From: Cyanobium sp. Cruz-8D1
GTDB lineage: Bacteria; Cyanobacteriota; Cyanobacteriia; PCC-6307; Cyanobiaceae
Assembly (NCBI RefSeq): GCF_024345975.1
Contig: NZ_JAGQCD010000001.1
Location: 124,001 to 188,000 of the forward strand
Direction: 5' to 3'
DNA length: 64,000 nt
Part shown: piece after piece, positions 37,849 to 46,585 of the stretch
Numbering within the stretch: position 1 is the first letter of the stretch
How the letters are laid out: each line of letters begins with the position of its first letter
The notes under the pieces: model-generated
Seen by the model: only the letters and a program-made list of their open reading frames with translations
The model's database searches: none
Told to the model about the DNA's origin: nothing
Program-made: the position numbers and the translations under genes

Positions 37849-38424
37849 GTGACCAGCACCGGCCGGGCCGCCTTCAGCCGCTGCCGCCAGTACCGCTGGT
37901 GGTTGGAGCGGGTCTGGGATCCCGGAGGCGGTCGCCTGCTGTTCATCGGCCTCAACCCCTCCCGCGCCGACCAGCGCCAGGACGACCCCACCCTGCGGCG
38001 GCTGATGGCCTTCGCCGCCGCCTGGGGCTACGGCGGCCTGGAGGTACTCAACCTCTTCGCCCGGATCAGCCCGAGCCCGGCGGCCCTCGCCCACTCCGCC
38101 GATCCGGTGGGCGCCGCCAACACGGCCTGGCTGCTGCGGCGCCTGCGGGCCGCTGATCGCCGCGCCAGCCCGGCGCCGATCTGGTTGGGCTGGGGCAACG
38201 GCGGCCGCCGGCTGGGCCAGGACGCCCGGGTGCTGACGCTGCTGGCCCCCCACCAGTCGCGGCTGGTCTGCCTGGGCCTCACCGCTTCGGGGGCCCCGCT
38301 CCATCCCCTCTACCAACCGGCGGCGAGCCTGTTGCGGCCCTATGGGCCATCCTGTGGGCGTTCAGCCGCAGCCGCTGCTCCATGGCCCGCACCCCCCGCC
38401 GCTATGCCATTCATCTGTTCCTGA
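37849..38424 (+). CDS. DUF1643 family protein
   Basis: The core (RWWLERVWDPGGGRLLFIGL, NPSRADQRQDDPTLRRLMAF, GGLEVLNLFARISPSP, LGLTASGAPLHPLYQP) is typical of DUF1643, a family of unknown function often encoded near DNA metabolism genes. GTG at 37849 gives 191 residues. The family normally ends soon after HPLY; here the last 25 residues are Ala/Pro-rich and overlap the next gene by 43 bases, so a frameshift near 38340 is possible. It is divergent from polA, 62 bases apart. Confidence 0.75.
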   Translation: MTSTGRAAFSRCRQYRWWLERVWDPGGGRLLFIGLNPSRADQRQDDPTLRRLMAFAAAWGYGGLEVLNLFARISPSPAALAHSADPVGAANTAWLLRRLRAADRRASPAPIWLGWGNGGRRLGQDARVLTLLAPHQSRLVCLGLTASGAPLHPLYQPAASLLRPYGPSCGRSAAAAAPWPAPPAAMPFICS

Positions 38425-38624
38425 TCGGCGGCCACCACCAGGAGGTGCACTTCAACACCCTCGAAGACTTCCAGAGCTGGTACGGCGGGGTGCTGAACGC
38501 GGCGGGCCTCGATGCCTTCGTCAACGTGCCGATCAGCGACCTGACCAGCGAATTCCTCGTGCTGCGGGCCGGCAGCGTCCAGGCGATCCGGGTGGAGCCG
38601 ATCTACGGCGCCCTCGAAGACTGA
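38382..38624 (+). CDS. Conserved small protein, unknown function
   Basis: An 80-residue protein: RYAIHLFLIGGHHQEVHFNT, LEDFQSWYGGVLNAAG, FVNVPISDLTSEFLVLRAGS, VQAIRVEPIYGALED. The alternation of strands and a helix suggests a small alpha/beta fold, reminiscent of small proteins that bind other factors. ATG at 38382. It is convergent with gltX, 20 bases apart. I do not know the family, though the sequence looks conserved rather than random. Confidence 0.65.
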   Translation: MARTPRRYAIHLFLIGGHHQEVHFNTLEDFQSWYGGVLNAAGLDAFVNVPISDLTSEFLVLRAGSVQAIRVEPIYGALED

Positions 38625-38644
38625 GGCGCCCGCCAGGCCGCTGG

Positions 38645-40087
38645 TCAGAGGGCGGCGGCGATCCGCTCCCGGTCGCTGCCCAGCCGGTGCAGCAGCAGCC
38701 AGGTGGTGAGCAGATCGGGGCCCTTGAGGCTGCCCAGCAGGGCGGCCCGCAGCCCCTTCATCAGCACCCCCTTTTTAACGCCGGCGGCCGTGGCGGCCTC
38801 CGCCAGCAGCCCCTGGGCGGTCTCGGCATCGAGCGGCCCCTGGGGCAGGCGCTCCAGCAGGGCGCCCAGGGCGCCCAGGCTGCCGGCATCGGCCCGCAGC
38901 GCCAGGGCCGCCCCATCCGGCTCCGGGGCAACGAAGAACGGGGCGGCCTGGTCGACCCCGTCGGCCAGCAGGGTGAGGGAGGGCCCCAGCAGGGCACAGA
39001 GATCCTCCTGCCAGGCGGCGTCGGCGCCGGCCACCGCGCCCCAGCCCCGGGCCTGCCACAGGGGCAGCAGCCGTTGGCGCAGCTCGCCGGCCACCAGCCC
39101 ATGCAGCACCTGGGCATTAAGCCAGTTGAGCTTGTCCCAGTCGAAGCGCGCCCCGGCCCGGTTCACCCGCTCGAAGGAGAACACCGCCGCCGCCTGCTCC
39201 AGGCTGAAGCGCTCGCCGATGCCCTCTGGCGGCGACCAGCCCAGCAGGGTCATGTAGTTGACCAGGGCCTCGGCGGTGTAGCCCATGGCGCGGAAGTCGC
39301 CCACGGAGGTGACGCCATCGCGCTTGGAGAGCTTGCGGCCCTCCTGGTTGAGGATCAGCGGGGTGTGGGCGAACACCGGCGGTGTCAGCCCCAGGGCGGC
39401 GTAGAGCAGCAGCTGCTTGCCGGTGTTGGCGATGTGGTCCTCGCCCCGGATCACGTGGCTGATGGCCATGGCGGCGTCGTCCACCACCACCACCAGGTTG
39501 TAGAGCGGGTCGCCGATGGCGTCGGCGGGCGCCCGGCGGGCGATCACCATGTCGCCGCCCAGGTCGCTGCCGGCCCAGCGCATCTCGCCCCGCACCAGAT
39601 CGTTCCAGGTGATCGTGGCGCCGTCATCGATACGGAAGCGGACCACCGCCTCGCGGCCCTCGGTGATGTAGGCCTGCTGCTGCTCGGCGCTGAGGTCGCG
39701 GTGCAGGTTGTCGTAGCGGGGCGCCCGGCCTTCGGCCTGCTGGCGCTCCCGCATCGCCGCCAGTTCGGCGTCGCTGGCGAAGCAGCGGTAGGCATGGCCG
39801 CTTTCGAGCAGCTGCTCGATGGCCTGCCGGTGGGCCGCGATGCGCTCGCTCTGCACCACCGGCTCCTCGTCCCAGGTCAGGCCCAGCCAGCCCAGACCAT
39901 CGAGGATGTTGGCGGTGAATTCCGGCTTGGACCGTTCACGGTCGGTGTCCTCGATCCGCAGCAGGAAGGCGCCGCCCAGGTGGCGGGCGAACAGCCAGTT
40001 GAACACCGCCGTGCGGGCGGTGCCGATGTGCAGGGTGCCGGTGGGGCTGGGGGCCAGGCGAACGCGTACGGGAACCGTTGCGGGCAC
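38645..40087 (-). CDS. gltX: Glutamyl-tRNA synthetase
   Basis: This class I enzyme charges tRNA-Glu for translation and also for tetrapyrrole (chlorophyll and heme) synthesis via glutamyl-tRNA reductase. The 480 residues start [20 protein letters not shown] (HIGH motif) and include [33 protein letters not shown]-like [10 protein letters not shown] and the [11 protein letters not shown] loop. The C-terminal anticodon-binding region is complete. GTG at 40087 was chosen just before the conserved opening. tRNA-Asp lies 24 bases upstream on the same strand. Confidence 0.96.
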   Translation of the reverse strand: MPATVPVRVRLAPSPTGTLHIGTARTAVFNWLFARHLGGAFLLRIEDTDRERSKPEFTANILDGLGWLGLTWDEEPVVQSERIAAHRQAIEQLLESGHAYRCFASDAELAAMRERQQAEGRAPRYDNLHRDLSAEQQQAYITEGREAVVRFRIDDGATITWNDLVRGEMRWAGSDLGGDMVIARRAPADAIGDPLYNLVVVVDDAAMAISHVIRGEDHIANTGKQLLLYAALGLTPPVFAHTPLILNQEGRKLSKRDGVTSVGDFRAMGYTAEALVNYMTLLGWSPPEGIGERFSLEQAAAVFSFERVNRAGARFDWDKLNWLNAQVLHGLVAGELRQRLLPLWQARGWGAVAGADAAWQEDLCALLGPSLTLLADGVDQAAPFFVAPEPDGAALALRADAGSLGALGALLERLPQGPLDAETAQGLLAEAATAAGVKKGVLMKGLRAALLGSLKGPDLLTTWLLLHRLGSDRERIAAAL

Positions 40088-40111
40088 GGGAGCGGCTCCA
40101 GGTGGTGAGAA

Positions 40112-40185
40112 CGGGACTGACGGGGCTCGAACCCGCAACTTCCGCCGTGACAGGGCGGTGCTCTAACCGATTGAACTACAGTCCC
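40112..40185 (-). tRNA. tRNA-Asp (GTC)
   Basis: The minus strand folds into a full cloverleaf: acceptor GGGACTG pairing with CAGTCCC, D-arm GTTC/GAGC, anticodon stem CCGCC/GGCGG with loop CTGTCAC (anticodon GTC), and T-arm GCGGG/CCCGT around GTTCGAG-type loop sequence. CCA is not encoded. Base 26 is A. Confidence 0.97.
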
Positions 40186-40362
40186 AGACCGTCTTTCGAG
40201 GCTCGAATCGCCCCGAGGGGTGGATCCGGCGCCGAGGGGCGATCGCGACGGCGCGGACGCCGACTAGGGAAGTATCCATCGTCACCCGTCCCACCGTCAA
40301 CGCCCCTCCTCAACGCCGTCCGTCAACGCCGGCCTCGTGGTGGGGGCGGCGATCGGCCACAC

Positions 40363-40388
40363 AAAAAGCCCCGTGCTGGACACGGGGC
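40363..40388 (-). terminator. Rho-independent terminator
   Basis: On the minus strand GCCCCGTG pairs with CACGGGGC around a 5-base loop and is followed by TTTTTGTG. It lies about 70 bases after the small SH3-like gene and ends that transcript before tRNA-Asp. The remaining interval 40186-40456 shows no gene. Confidence 0.85.
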
Positions 40389-40456
40389 AGCTGGTGCTTG
40401 GCAGCCGGGAAGGCCGGCTTGGACGGCGGCGCGGCAGCGCCAGACAACCCTGGCTC

Positions 40457-40645
40457 TCAGGGGCGGAAGCCGGCGGGTTCGATCAGGCGCACCTGATTGC
40501 CCCGGGCGGTGAATTCCCGTCCCTGGTCGCTCTGCACCACGACCCGACCTCCGGACTTGACCCGGATCACCCGGGCCCGGACCCAGCCAAGGGCAGCTGA
40601 TTCCAGCACCTTGACCACATCACCGGGCTGTAGATCCAACTCCAT
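40457..40645 (-). CDS. Small SH3-like conserved protein
   Basis: A 62-residue protein beginning ELDLQPGDVVKVLESAALGW and continuing VRARVIRVKSGGRVVVQSDQ with a basic/aromatic end. The strand-rich pattern suggests an SH3-like barrel, as in several small cyanobacterial proteins including NdhS, but key NdhS residues are not recognisable. ATG at 40645 was chosen because a longer frame would run into tRNA-Trp. It has its own terminator downstream. Confidence 0.6.
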   Translation of the reverse strand: MELDLQPGDVVKVLESAALGWVRARVIRVKSGGRVVVQSDQGREFTARGNQVRLIEPAGFRP

Positions 40646-40681
40646 ATTCGGAACCACGAGACTGCAAATGGGACCATCGAA

Positions 40682-40754
40682 CGCGCCGTGGAGGACTTGA
40701 ACCCCCGACATCAGGTTTTGGAGACCTGCGTTCTACCAACTGAACTAACGGCGC
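40682..40754 (-). tRNA. tRNA-Trp (CCA)
   Basis: The minus strand gives acceptor GCGCCGT/ACGGCGC, D-arm GTTC/GAAC, anticodon stem CAGGT/ACCTG with loop CTCCAAA (anticodon CCA) and a complete T-arm. Base 26 is G, so the tRNA is a candidate substrate for the Trm1 encoded at 16.5 kb. CCA is not encoded. Confidence 0.97.
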
Positions 40755-40819
40755 AAGGCGATGGTCCCTGGAAAGCGTGAGAGGGAAACGCGGGCGATGA
40801 AATCCCGTGAGACCAGGCT

Positions 40820-41314
40820 TCAGCGATCGAAGCGCTGTTTGACACGCGTGGCTTTACCCACCCGGTCACGCAGATAGAAGAGCTTTGCCCGACGCACCTT
40901 ACCGCGCCGCTCCACCTTGACGGAAGCGACCTGGGGGCTGTGCAGCATGAACACCCGCTCCACGCCGATGCCCTGGAAAATCCGGCGCACGGTGATGGTC
41001 TGGTTGAGACCGCCGTGGCGCTTGGCGATCACCACGCCCTCGTAGGGCTGCACCCGCTCCTTGTTGCCTTCCCGGATCCGCACGCCCACCTTGACGGTGT
41101 CGCCCACGTAGATCTCGGGCAGGTCGCTCTTCAGCTGGGCCGCCTCGAACGCGTCGATCAGGGCCCGGGCGCTGAGCTTGCCGGTGGTGATCTTCACAAC
41201 AGTGGCGGCAGTCGCCGTCACGCTGTCAGAGCTGGTTTCCGCTTCCACCGACTGGGGCTCCGCGTCTGGGGTTTGTGGGTCCACTTGCGTGGACGAATCG
41301 ATCTCAGTTGCCAT
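40820..41314 (-). CDS. rplS: 50S ribosomal protein L19
   Basis: L19 lies at the interface of the ribosomal subunits. The conserved core starts near residue 60 ([20 protein letters not shown]) and continues with [42 protein letters not shown] and [20 protein letters not shown]. The 164 residues include an extra acidic, Thr/Ser-rich N-terminal extension of about 45 residues, as in other picocyanobacteria. ATG at 41314. tRNA-Trp follows on the same strand. Confidence 0.96.
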   Translation of the reverse strand: MATEIDSSTQVDPQTPDAEPQSVEAETSSDSVTATAATVVKITTGKLSARALIDAFEAAQLKSDLPEIYVGDTVKVGVRIREGNKERVQPYEGVVIAKRHGGLNQTITVRRIFQGIGVERVFMLHSPQVASVKVERRGKVRRAKLFYLRDRVGKATRVKQRFDR

Positions 41315-41356
41315 CCCTGTTCTCGGAGCGCCAGGCCAAACCAACACCTTACCGCT

Positions 41357-41707
41357 TCAGGTGACCCCCCTCCCCCCACGCCGTCGCCAGTCCCGCCGCA
41401 GCCGCTCCCAGGCCATGACGCCGCCGGTGACGAGCATCCACAGCAGCCCCAGGCCGTTGAGCAGCACGTACAGCGTCTCGCCCACGTCGCCCACCCAGCC
41501 CTGCAGCCATTCGCCCTCGTGCAGCACCATCAGCGGATGGGCCTGGTCCCGGCTCAGCCCGCCCCAGTCGCGCAGCAGCCGGTAGCCCACCCCCGTGACG
41601 GCCGAGAGCAGCAGGGGGGCGAGCACCAGCGGCGCCAGCCAGGCATGGGCCTGCCGCAGGCGCAAGCCCCAGGACGGTGAGGGTGCGACTGGGGAGGGGG
41701 TGGACAC
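41357..41707 (-). CDS. Small membrane protein, PepSY-associated TM type
   Basis: A 116-residue protein with three hydrophobic segments: LAPLVLAPLLLSAVTGVGYR, a weaker ETLYVLLNGLGLLWMLVTGG helix pair, and a basic C-terminus (WERLRRDWRRRGG). The opening LRLRQAHAWLAP followed by a helix ending in SAVTG is typical of PepSY-associated membrane helices. GTG at 41707; a longer frame exists upstream but has no conserved look. It is divergent from map by 39 bases. Confidence 0.65.
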   Translation of the reverse strand: MSTPSPVAPSPSWGLRLRQAHAWLAPLVLAPLLLSAVTGVGYRLLRDWGGLSRDQAHPLMVLHEGEWLQGWVGDVGETLYVLLNGLGLLWMLVTGGVMAWERLRRDWRRRGGRGVT

Positions 41708-41746
41708 GGCGAACCAACAGCTGGAGGGACGCCATTGATAACTTGA

Positions 41747-42631
41747 ATGTCCGGCTCCGACTCCCACCGCATGAACCTGTTCGCCGATCTGCTGGCCAGC
41801 ACCAACGGCGTCAAGGGCGGTGGCACCCCTCTCACCCAGGCCGGTCCCCGCATCCAGAAGGGCCGCCGTGGTGTCGAGGTGAAATCGGCACGCGAGATCG
41901 CGATCATGCGCCAGGCCAGCCGCATCGTCGCCACGGTGCTGCGGGAGATCATCGACCTGGCCGCCCCGGGCATGACCACCGGCGACCTCGACCGCCACGC
42001 CGAAACCCGCATCCGCGCCATGGGGGCCATCCCGAGCTTCAAGGGCTACCACGGCTTCCCCGCCAGCATCTGCGCCAGCATCAACAACGAGGTCGTCCAC
42101 GGCATCCCCAGCGCCAAACGGGTGATCAAGGCCGGCGACCTGGTCAAGATCGACACCGGCGCCTACTTCGAGGGCTTCCATGGCGACAGCTGCGTCACCC
42201 TCTGCGTCGGCGAGGGCGTGCCCGAGGAGGCCCGCCGCCTCAGCCGCGTCGCCCAGGAATCACTGATGCAGGGCCTGGCCACGGTCAAGGCCGGCAGCAC
42301 CCTGCTGGAGCTGGCCGGTGCCGTCCAGGACCATGTCGAGGCCCATGGCTACGCCATCGTTGAGGACTACACGGGCCACGGCGTCGGCCGCAACCTGCAC
42401 GAGGAGCCCTCGGTGTTCAACTACCGCACCAGGGATCTGCCCAACATGCAGCTGCGGGCCGGCATGACCCTGGCGGTGGAGCCCATCCTCAACGCCGGCG
42501 GCAAGGGCTGCCGCACCCTCAAGGACCGCTGGACCGTGGTGACAGCCGACGGCAGCCTCTCCGCCCAGTGGGAGCACACGATCGTCGTCACCGCCGACGG
42601 CTGCGACATCCTCACCGACCGCGACTTCTAG
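41747..42631 (+). CDS. map: Methionine aminopeptidase type I
   Basis: Map removes initiator methionine from new proteins. The 294 residues contain an N-terminal extension, then [20 protein letters not shown] and [20 protein letters not shown] (catalytic His). The dinuclear metal ligands lie in [20 protein letters not shown] (two Asp), the His in [15 protein letters not shown], the Glu in [10 protein letters not shown] and the Glu in [13 protein letters not shown] at 41747; an ATG at 41771 (MNLFADLL) is equally credible. Confidence 0.96.
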   Translation: MSGSDSHRMNLFADLLASTNGVKGGGTPLTQAGPRIQKGRRGVEVKSAREIAIMRQASRIVATVLREIIDLAAPGMTTGDLDRHAETRIRAMGAIPSFKGYHGFPASICASINNEVVHGIPSAKRVIKAGDLVKIDTGAYFEGFHGDSCVTLCVGEGVPEEARRLSRVAQESLMQGLATVKAGSTLLELAGAVQDHVEAHGYAIVEDYTGHGVGRNLHEEPSVFNYRTRDLPNMQLRAGMTLAVEPILNAGGKGCRTLKDRWTVVTADGSLSAQWEHTIVVTADGCDILTDRDF

Positions 42632-42646
42632 GCCAGACCGCTGCCC

Positions 42647-43363
42647 TCAGGGGCGCCGCAGCAGGCCCACATAGGCCCAGCGGCCCAGGGTGGCCAACGG
42701 CATCAGCACGTAGGTGAGCGGGTTGGGCGTGACGATGATCAGGCTGCAGTTCCAGTCGGCCTGCCGCAGGATCTCGCCGGCCACCCAGTCGGCCCCCATC
42801 ACTCCCACCGGATTGAGGGCCGAGCGGAACGGCCCCAGCACCAGCCGCCGCAGGCGCAGCGCCTGTGCCAGCTCCGGCGCCCGCAGGCTGAGCAGCTGGC
42901 CCAGCAGCCGCTTGCTGATCTCATAAAGGGGGCTCACGGCCGGCTGGATCTCCGCCTCCGAGGTGTTCACCCACACCTCCGCCCGCCGGCGCCCCTCCCG
43001 CCGCGACGCCACCATGGCGAACAGCTCCAGCAGCCGCCAGGCGCTCAGGGCATTCACCTCCAGCGAACAGCCGGTGGCCGCGGCGCTGCAGTCGCCATGG
43101 ACGTTGATGCCGTGGTTGATCACCAGCACGTCCACCTGCTCCAGCAGGGGCTCCAGGGCCGCCTCCTGGCCCACCTGCCAGTGCACCTGGCGCAGGGGGA
43201 TCGGCTGACCGTCCGGGCCGGCCAGCTGCAGGGGCGCCTGGCTGTGGCAAAGGGCGATCAGCTGCGCCCCACGGCCGTGCCAGCGGCGCAGCAGGGCCTG
43301 GCCCAGGGCGCCGCTGGCCCCGGTGATGGCCACGGTGAGGGAGTCGCTCGAGGGGTCCGGCAT
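42647..43363 (-). CDS. Short-chain dehydrogenase/reductase
   Basis: A 238-residue SDR. The NAD(P) motif is TVAITGASGALGQALLRRW, with VLVINHGINVHGD in the NAG position and YEISKR as the catalytic YxxxK. In some cyanobacteria the same domain is fused to a sterol desaturase; here it stands alone. The C-terminal segment ends in a hydrophobic helix (LTYVLMPLATLGRWAYVGLL) that may anchor it to the membrane. ATG at 43363. Convergent with map, divergent from the next gene. Confidence 0.8.
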   Translation of the reverse strand: MPDPSSDSLTVAITGASGALGQALLRRWHGRGAQLIALCHSQAPLQLAGPDGQPIPLRQVHWQVGQEAALEPLLEQVDVLVINHGINVHGDCSAAATGCSLEVNALSAWRLLELFAMVASRREGRRRAEVWVNTSEAEIQPAVSPLYEISKRLLGQLLSLRAPELAQALRLRRLVLGPFRSALNPVGVMGADWVAGEILRQADWNCSLIIVTPNPLTYVLMPLATLGRWAYVGLLRRP

Positions 43364-43426
43364 CGGCCTGCGGTGGACGTGCTGCCTAGATTGCCCGGCA
43401 CCTGCAGGACCCGGCGAGGTCAACCC

Positions 43427-44533
43427 ATGTCCATCCCCCTGCTGATCGGCTCCTGTGAACCCTTCAGCGGCAAGTCGGCGGTGGTGCTCGGTCTTGGCCG
43501 CCAACTCGCCCGTGGGGGCGTGCCGCTCGCCTTCGGCAAGCCGCTGGTCACCTGCATGGACGATCCGCTGGCTGCCTTCCCCGAGGCGGGGCCGGGCCAC
43601 CTCCTGCTCGATCCCGATGTCCGCTTCATCGGTGACACCCTCGGACTGTCCGAGGAGCAGCTGATCCCGTCGCTGCATGTGATGGAGCCGAAGGCCGCCC
43701 GGGAGCGCCTGCTGGCCGGGGACCTGACCCCCGGGGAGGGCCTGGCGCTGCTGCAGCGGCGCATCCACGACGACGCCGATCGCCTGGTGCTGCTGGAAGG
43801 GGCCGGCAGCCTCAGTGAGGGCCAGCTCTACGGCCTGGGCCTGGTGCAGCTGGCCCAGGCCCTGCAGGCGCCGGTGCTGCTGGTGCATCCCTGGGGCGAC
43901 AGCCGCAGCGTCGATGCCCTGCTGGAGGCCCGTCGCCAGCTGGGCGATCTGCTGGCTGGTGTGGTGCTCAACGCCGTGCTGCCCGAGATGGTGCCGGAGG
44001 TGCGGGAGGCGGTGCAGCCGGCTCTGGAGCGGCTGGGGATTCCGGTGCTGGGCGTCATGCCCCGCAGCCCCCTGCTGCGCAGCGTCACGGTGGAGGAGCT
44101 GGGCCGGCGCCTCGAGGCCACCGTGCTCTGCTGCCGCGACGGCCTCGATCTGCTGGTGGAGACCCTCTCGATCGGCGCCATGAACGTCAACTCGGCCATG
44201 GAGTTCTTCCGGCGCCGCCGCAACATGGCCGTGGTCACCGGCGCCGACCGCACCGACATCCAGCTGGCCGCCCTGGAGGCCTCCACCCAGTGCCTGATCC
44301 TCACGGGGGCCGGCGAACCCCTGCCCCAGCTGATCAGCCGGGCCGAGGAACTGGAGGTGCCGGTGCTCAAGGTCGACCACGACACCCTCACCACCGTGGA
44401 GGTGATCGACGCCGCCATCGGCCATGTGCGCCTGCATGAGGCCGTCAAGGCCACCTATGCCATCCGCCTGGTGGAAGAGAACTGCCACTTCGAACGGCTG
44501 TTCGGCCGGCTGCGCCTGGCGGTCCCCGCCTGA
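43427..44533 (+). CDS. Phosphotransacetylase-family P-loop protein with DRTGG domain
   Basis: The 368 residues comprise an N-terminal dethiobiotin synthetase/CobB-like P-loop domain (LLIGSCEPFSGKSAVVLGLG, LVLLEGAGSLSEG) and a C-terminal DRTGG domain (GAMNVNSAMEFFRRRRNMAV, VTGADRTDIQLAALEASTQC, LILTGAGEPLP). This is the arrangement of the N-terminal half of long Pta enzymes, but the phosphotransacetylase catalytic domain is absent. A regulatory role is likely. ATG at 43427. The LOG-like gene follows 39 bases later, and the pair seems to be a unit. Confidence 0.82.
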   Translation: MSIPLLIGSCEPFSGKSAVVLGLGRQLARGGVPLAFGKPLVTCMDDPLAAFPEAGPGHLLLDPDVRFIGDTLGLSEEQLIPSLHVMEPKAARERLLAGDLTPGEGLALLQRRIHDDADRLVLLEGAGSLSEGQLYGLGLVQLAQALQAPVLLVHPWGDSRSVDALLEARRQLGDLLAGVVLNAVLPEMVPEVREAVQPALERLGIPVLGVMPRSPLLRSVTVEELGRRLEATVLCCRDGLDLLVETLSIGAMNVNSAMEFFRRRRNMAVVTGADRTDIQLAALEASTQCLILTGAGEPLPQLISRAEELEVPVLKVDHDTLTTVEVIDAAIGHVRLHEAVKATYAIRLVEENCHFERLFGRLRLAVPA

Positions 44534-44572
44534 GGGCACTGCTAGTTTCTTTTTGTTGGTTGTCGATAACGG

Positions 44573-45085
44573 GTGACCCGGTCCTTAGATATTCCGGCCC
44601 TGGACCGGATTGATACGCTCGCCCAGGAGCTGGCCATGCTCCAGGACCGGGGCAAACGCAGAATCGCTTTCCTCGGCAGCCGCCATGTGCCGGTGGTGTC
44701 GATCCATCTGGTGGAGCTGGTGGCCCGCTCCCTGGCCCAGGAGGGCCACAACCTGATCACCTCCGGTGCCCAGGGCGTCAACGCCGCCGTGATCCGCAGC
44801 GTGCTGGAGGTGGATCCGGCCCGGCTCACCGTGCTGCTGCCCCAGAGCCTGGATCGCCAGCCCGGCGAATCCCGCAGCCAGCTGGAGCGGGTGCTGCATC
44901 TGGTGGAAAAGCCGGAGCACGACGACCTGCCCCTGCCCATGGCCAGCAGCCTCTGCAACCAGGAGATCATCAACCGCTGCGATCACCTGATCTGCTACGC
45001 CTTCCACGACAGCGAAACCCTGCTTTCCAGCTGCCGCACCGCCGAGGACATGGGCAAGGTGGTCAGCCTGATGTTCTTCGACTGA
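44573..45085 (+). CDS. Rossmann-fold SLOG/DprA-like protein
   Basis: A 170-residue cyanobacterial protein usually labelled DNA recombination-mediator A-like. The strand-loop RRIAFLGSRHVPVVSIHLVE, then GHNLITSGAQGVNAAVIRSV and TVLLPQSLDRQPGESRSQLE follow the nucleotide-binding SLOG layout. The DprA C-terminal domain is missing. The end LICYAFHDSETLLSSCRTAE is well conserved in appearance. GTG at 44573. Nucleotide or second-messenger binding is plausible, not shown. Confidence 0.75.
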   Translation: MTRSLDIPALDRIDTLAQELAMLQDRGKRRIAFLGSRHVPVVSIHLVELVARSLAQEGHNLITSGAQGVNAAVIRSVLEVDPARLTVLLPQSLDRQPGESRSQLERVLHLVEKPEHDDLPLPMASSLCNQEIINRCDHLICYAFHDSETLLSSCRTAEDMGKVVSLMFFD

Positions 45086-45096
45086 TCCGGCCTGGG

Positions 45097-45546
45097 TCAG
45101 CCGGGCAGGGACTCCTGGCGCGGCAGCACCTGCAGCCGCGTCCCCTCCCGTCCCATCACGGTCACCTGGGCGCCGGGGGCCAGCCGTTGGTCCGGGGCCA
45201 GGTTCTGGGCGGCCCAGCTCTGCCCCTGCCAGCGCACACGGCCATCCCCATGGGCATCGAAGCCGCTGGTCACCTCCGCCAGCTCGGCCCGTTCACCGGG
45301 GGGGATCGGCTGGGCCTGGCGCCGGGCCGACCAGCGCCGCATCCAGCCGTAGCCCGCCCCCACCAGCGCGCCGAACAGCAGCAGCTGCAGCAGTGGCGGC
45401 AGCACCGGCAGCAGGATGGCGACGAGGGTGAGCAGCAGGGCGGCCACGCCGCCGATCAGCAGCAGGCCGTCTGCGTCGGCGCCCACCAGCTCCAGCAGCA
45501 GCAACACCCCCGCCAGGGCCAGCCAGAGGATCGGGGGTGCGGGCAT
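45097..45546 (-). CDS. NfeD-like membrane protein
   Basis: A 149-residue protein with two or three N-terminal membrane helices (PPILWLALAGVLLLLELVGA, then GLLLIGGVAALLLTLVAILL and LLQLLLFGALVGAGYGW) and a C-terminal OB-fold (GFDAHGDGRVRWQGQSWAAQ ... APGAQVTVMGREGTRLQVLP). NfeD proteins partner with SPFH proteins in membrane microdomains; the slipin gene is immediately divergent, 123 bases away. ATG at 45546. Confidence 0.9.
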   Translation of the reverse strand: MPAPPILWLALAGVLLLLELVGADADGLLLIGGVAALLLTLVAILLPVLPPLLQLLLFGALVGAGYGWMRRWSARRQAQPIPPGERAELAEVTSGFDAHGDGRVRWQGQSWAAQNLAPDQRLAPGAQVTVMGREGTRLQVLPRQESLPG

Positions 45547-45669
45547 CGACAGGGGGGCGAAGGGGCGCAGGCTGGGCGGAGACTGGGCGGAGACGCTGGC
45601 GACGAAAGCCACCGGACCGTTGGCCTTCCCCCCCATCCTGCCTAGCGTGGCCCCAGTGAAGAACCCTGC

Positions 45670-46584
45670 ATGGAAGCGCTCATCATTCCGGTGCTGGTGG
45701 TGCTGGCCGGCCTGGGCCTCAGCGGCGTCAAGGTCACCAGCAGCAGCCGCTCGATGCTGGTGGAGCGCCTCGGCAAGTACGACCGGCAGCTGCGCCCCGG
45801 CCTGTCCCTGGTGATTCCCGGCCTGGAGCGGGTGGTGAGCCACGAATCCCTGAAGGAACGGGTGCTCGACATTCCGCCCCAGCAGTGCATCACCTGCGAC
45901 AACGTCTCGATCGAGGTGGATGCGGTGGTGTACTGGCAGCTGCTGGAGCACGCCCGCGCTTACTACGGCGTCGACAACCTGCAGGCGGCGATGGTCAACC
46001 TGGTGCTCACCCAGATCCGGGCCGAGATGGGCAAGCTCGACCTCGACCAGACCTTCACCACCCGCAGCGAGGTCAACGAAACCCTGCTCAAGGAGCTCGA
46101 CCAGGCCACCGACCCCTGGGGCGTCAAGGTGACCCGGGTCGAACTGCGCGACATCCAGCCTTCCCAGGGGGTGCAGCAGGCGATGGAGCAGCAGATGACC
46201 GCTGAGCGGGAGAAGCGGGCGGCGATCCTGCGCTCCGAGGGCGAACGGGAATCCCAGGTGAATGCGGCCCGGGGCCGGGCCGAGGCCCTGGTGCTCGATG
46301 CCAAGGCCAAGCAGGAGGCGGTGCTGCTGGATGCCGATGCCCAGGCCAAGCAGCAGCTGCTGCTGGCCAAGGCCCGCGCCCAGGCGGCCACCGAACTGGC
46401 CGCCGTGATCGAGGCCCATCCGGCGGCGGCCGAGGGTCTGCGGTTGCTGCTCGCCAGGGACTGGATGGCCATGGGCCAGCAGATGGCCGCCGCCCAGGGG
46501 GGATCGGTGCTGATGGTGGATCCCCAGAGCCCGGCGTCGCTGCTGGCGGCCCTCAAGGGCTTCCAGGAACGGGGCGGCAGCTGA
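45670..46584 (+). CDS. SPFH/stomatin-family slipin
   Basis: A 304-residue membrane-associated scaffold of the QmcA/slipin type. The N-terminal helix is IIPVLVVLAGLGLSGVKV. The SPFH domain follows with SMLVERLGKYDRQLRPGLSL, VIPGLERVV, LDIPPQQCITCDNVSIEVDA and VVYWQLLEHARAYYGV. A long Ala/Glu/Lys-rich coiled coil (about residues 175-255) drives oligomerisation. ATG at 45670. With the divergent nfeD it forms a complete pair, presumably managing membrane quality or protease access. Confidence 0.93.
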   Translation: MEALIIPVLVVLAGLGLSGVKVTSSSRSMLVERLGKYDRQLRPGLSLVIPGLERVVSHESLKERVLDIPPQQCITCDNVSIEVDAVVYWQLLEHARAYYGVDNLQAAMVNLVLTQIRAEMGKLDLDQTFTTRSEVNETLLKELDQATDPWGVKVTRVELRDIQPSQGVQQAMEQQMTAEREKRAAILRSEGERESQVNAARGRAEALVLDAKAKQEAVLLDADAQAKQQLLLAKARAQAATELAAVIEAHPAAAEGLRLLLARDWMAMGQQMAAAQGGSVLMVDPQSPASLLAALKGFQERGGS

Positions 46585-46585
46585 C

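Noticed and set aside
35060-37852. A 930-codon open frame on the strand opposite polA
   Set aside because: It is rich in Gln, His and Gly with no domain and mirrors the strongly biased codon use of polA. High-GC genes routinely create such antisense frames; similar ones opposite psbC, cysS, gltX and dxr were left out for the same reason.
40112-40754. tRNA genes as possible attachment sites of an integrated element
   Set aside because: No integrase gene, no repeat of the tRNA 3' ends nearby, and the surrounding genes (gltX, rplS) are ordinary housekeeping genes.
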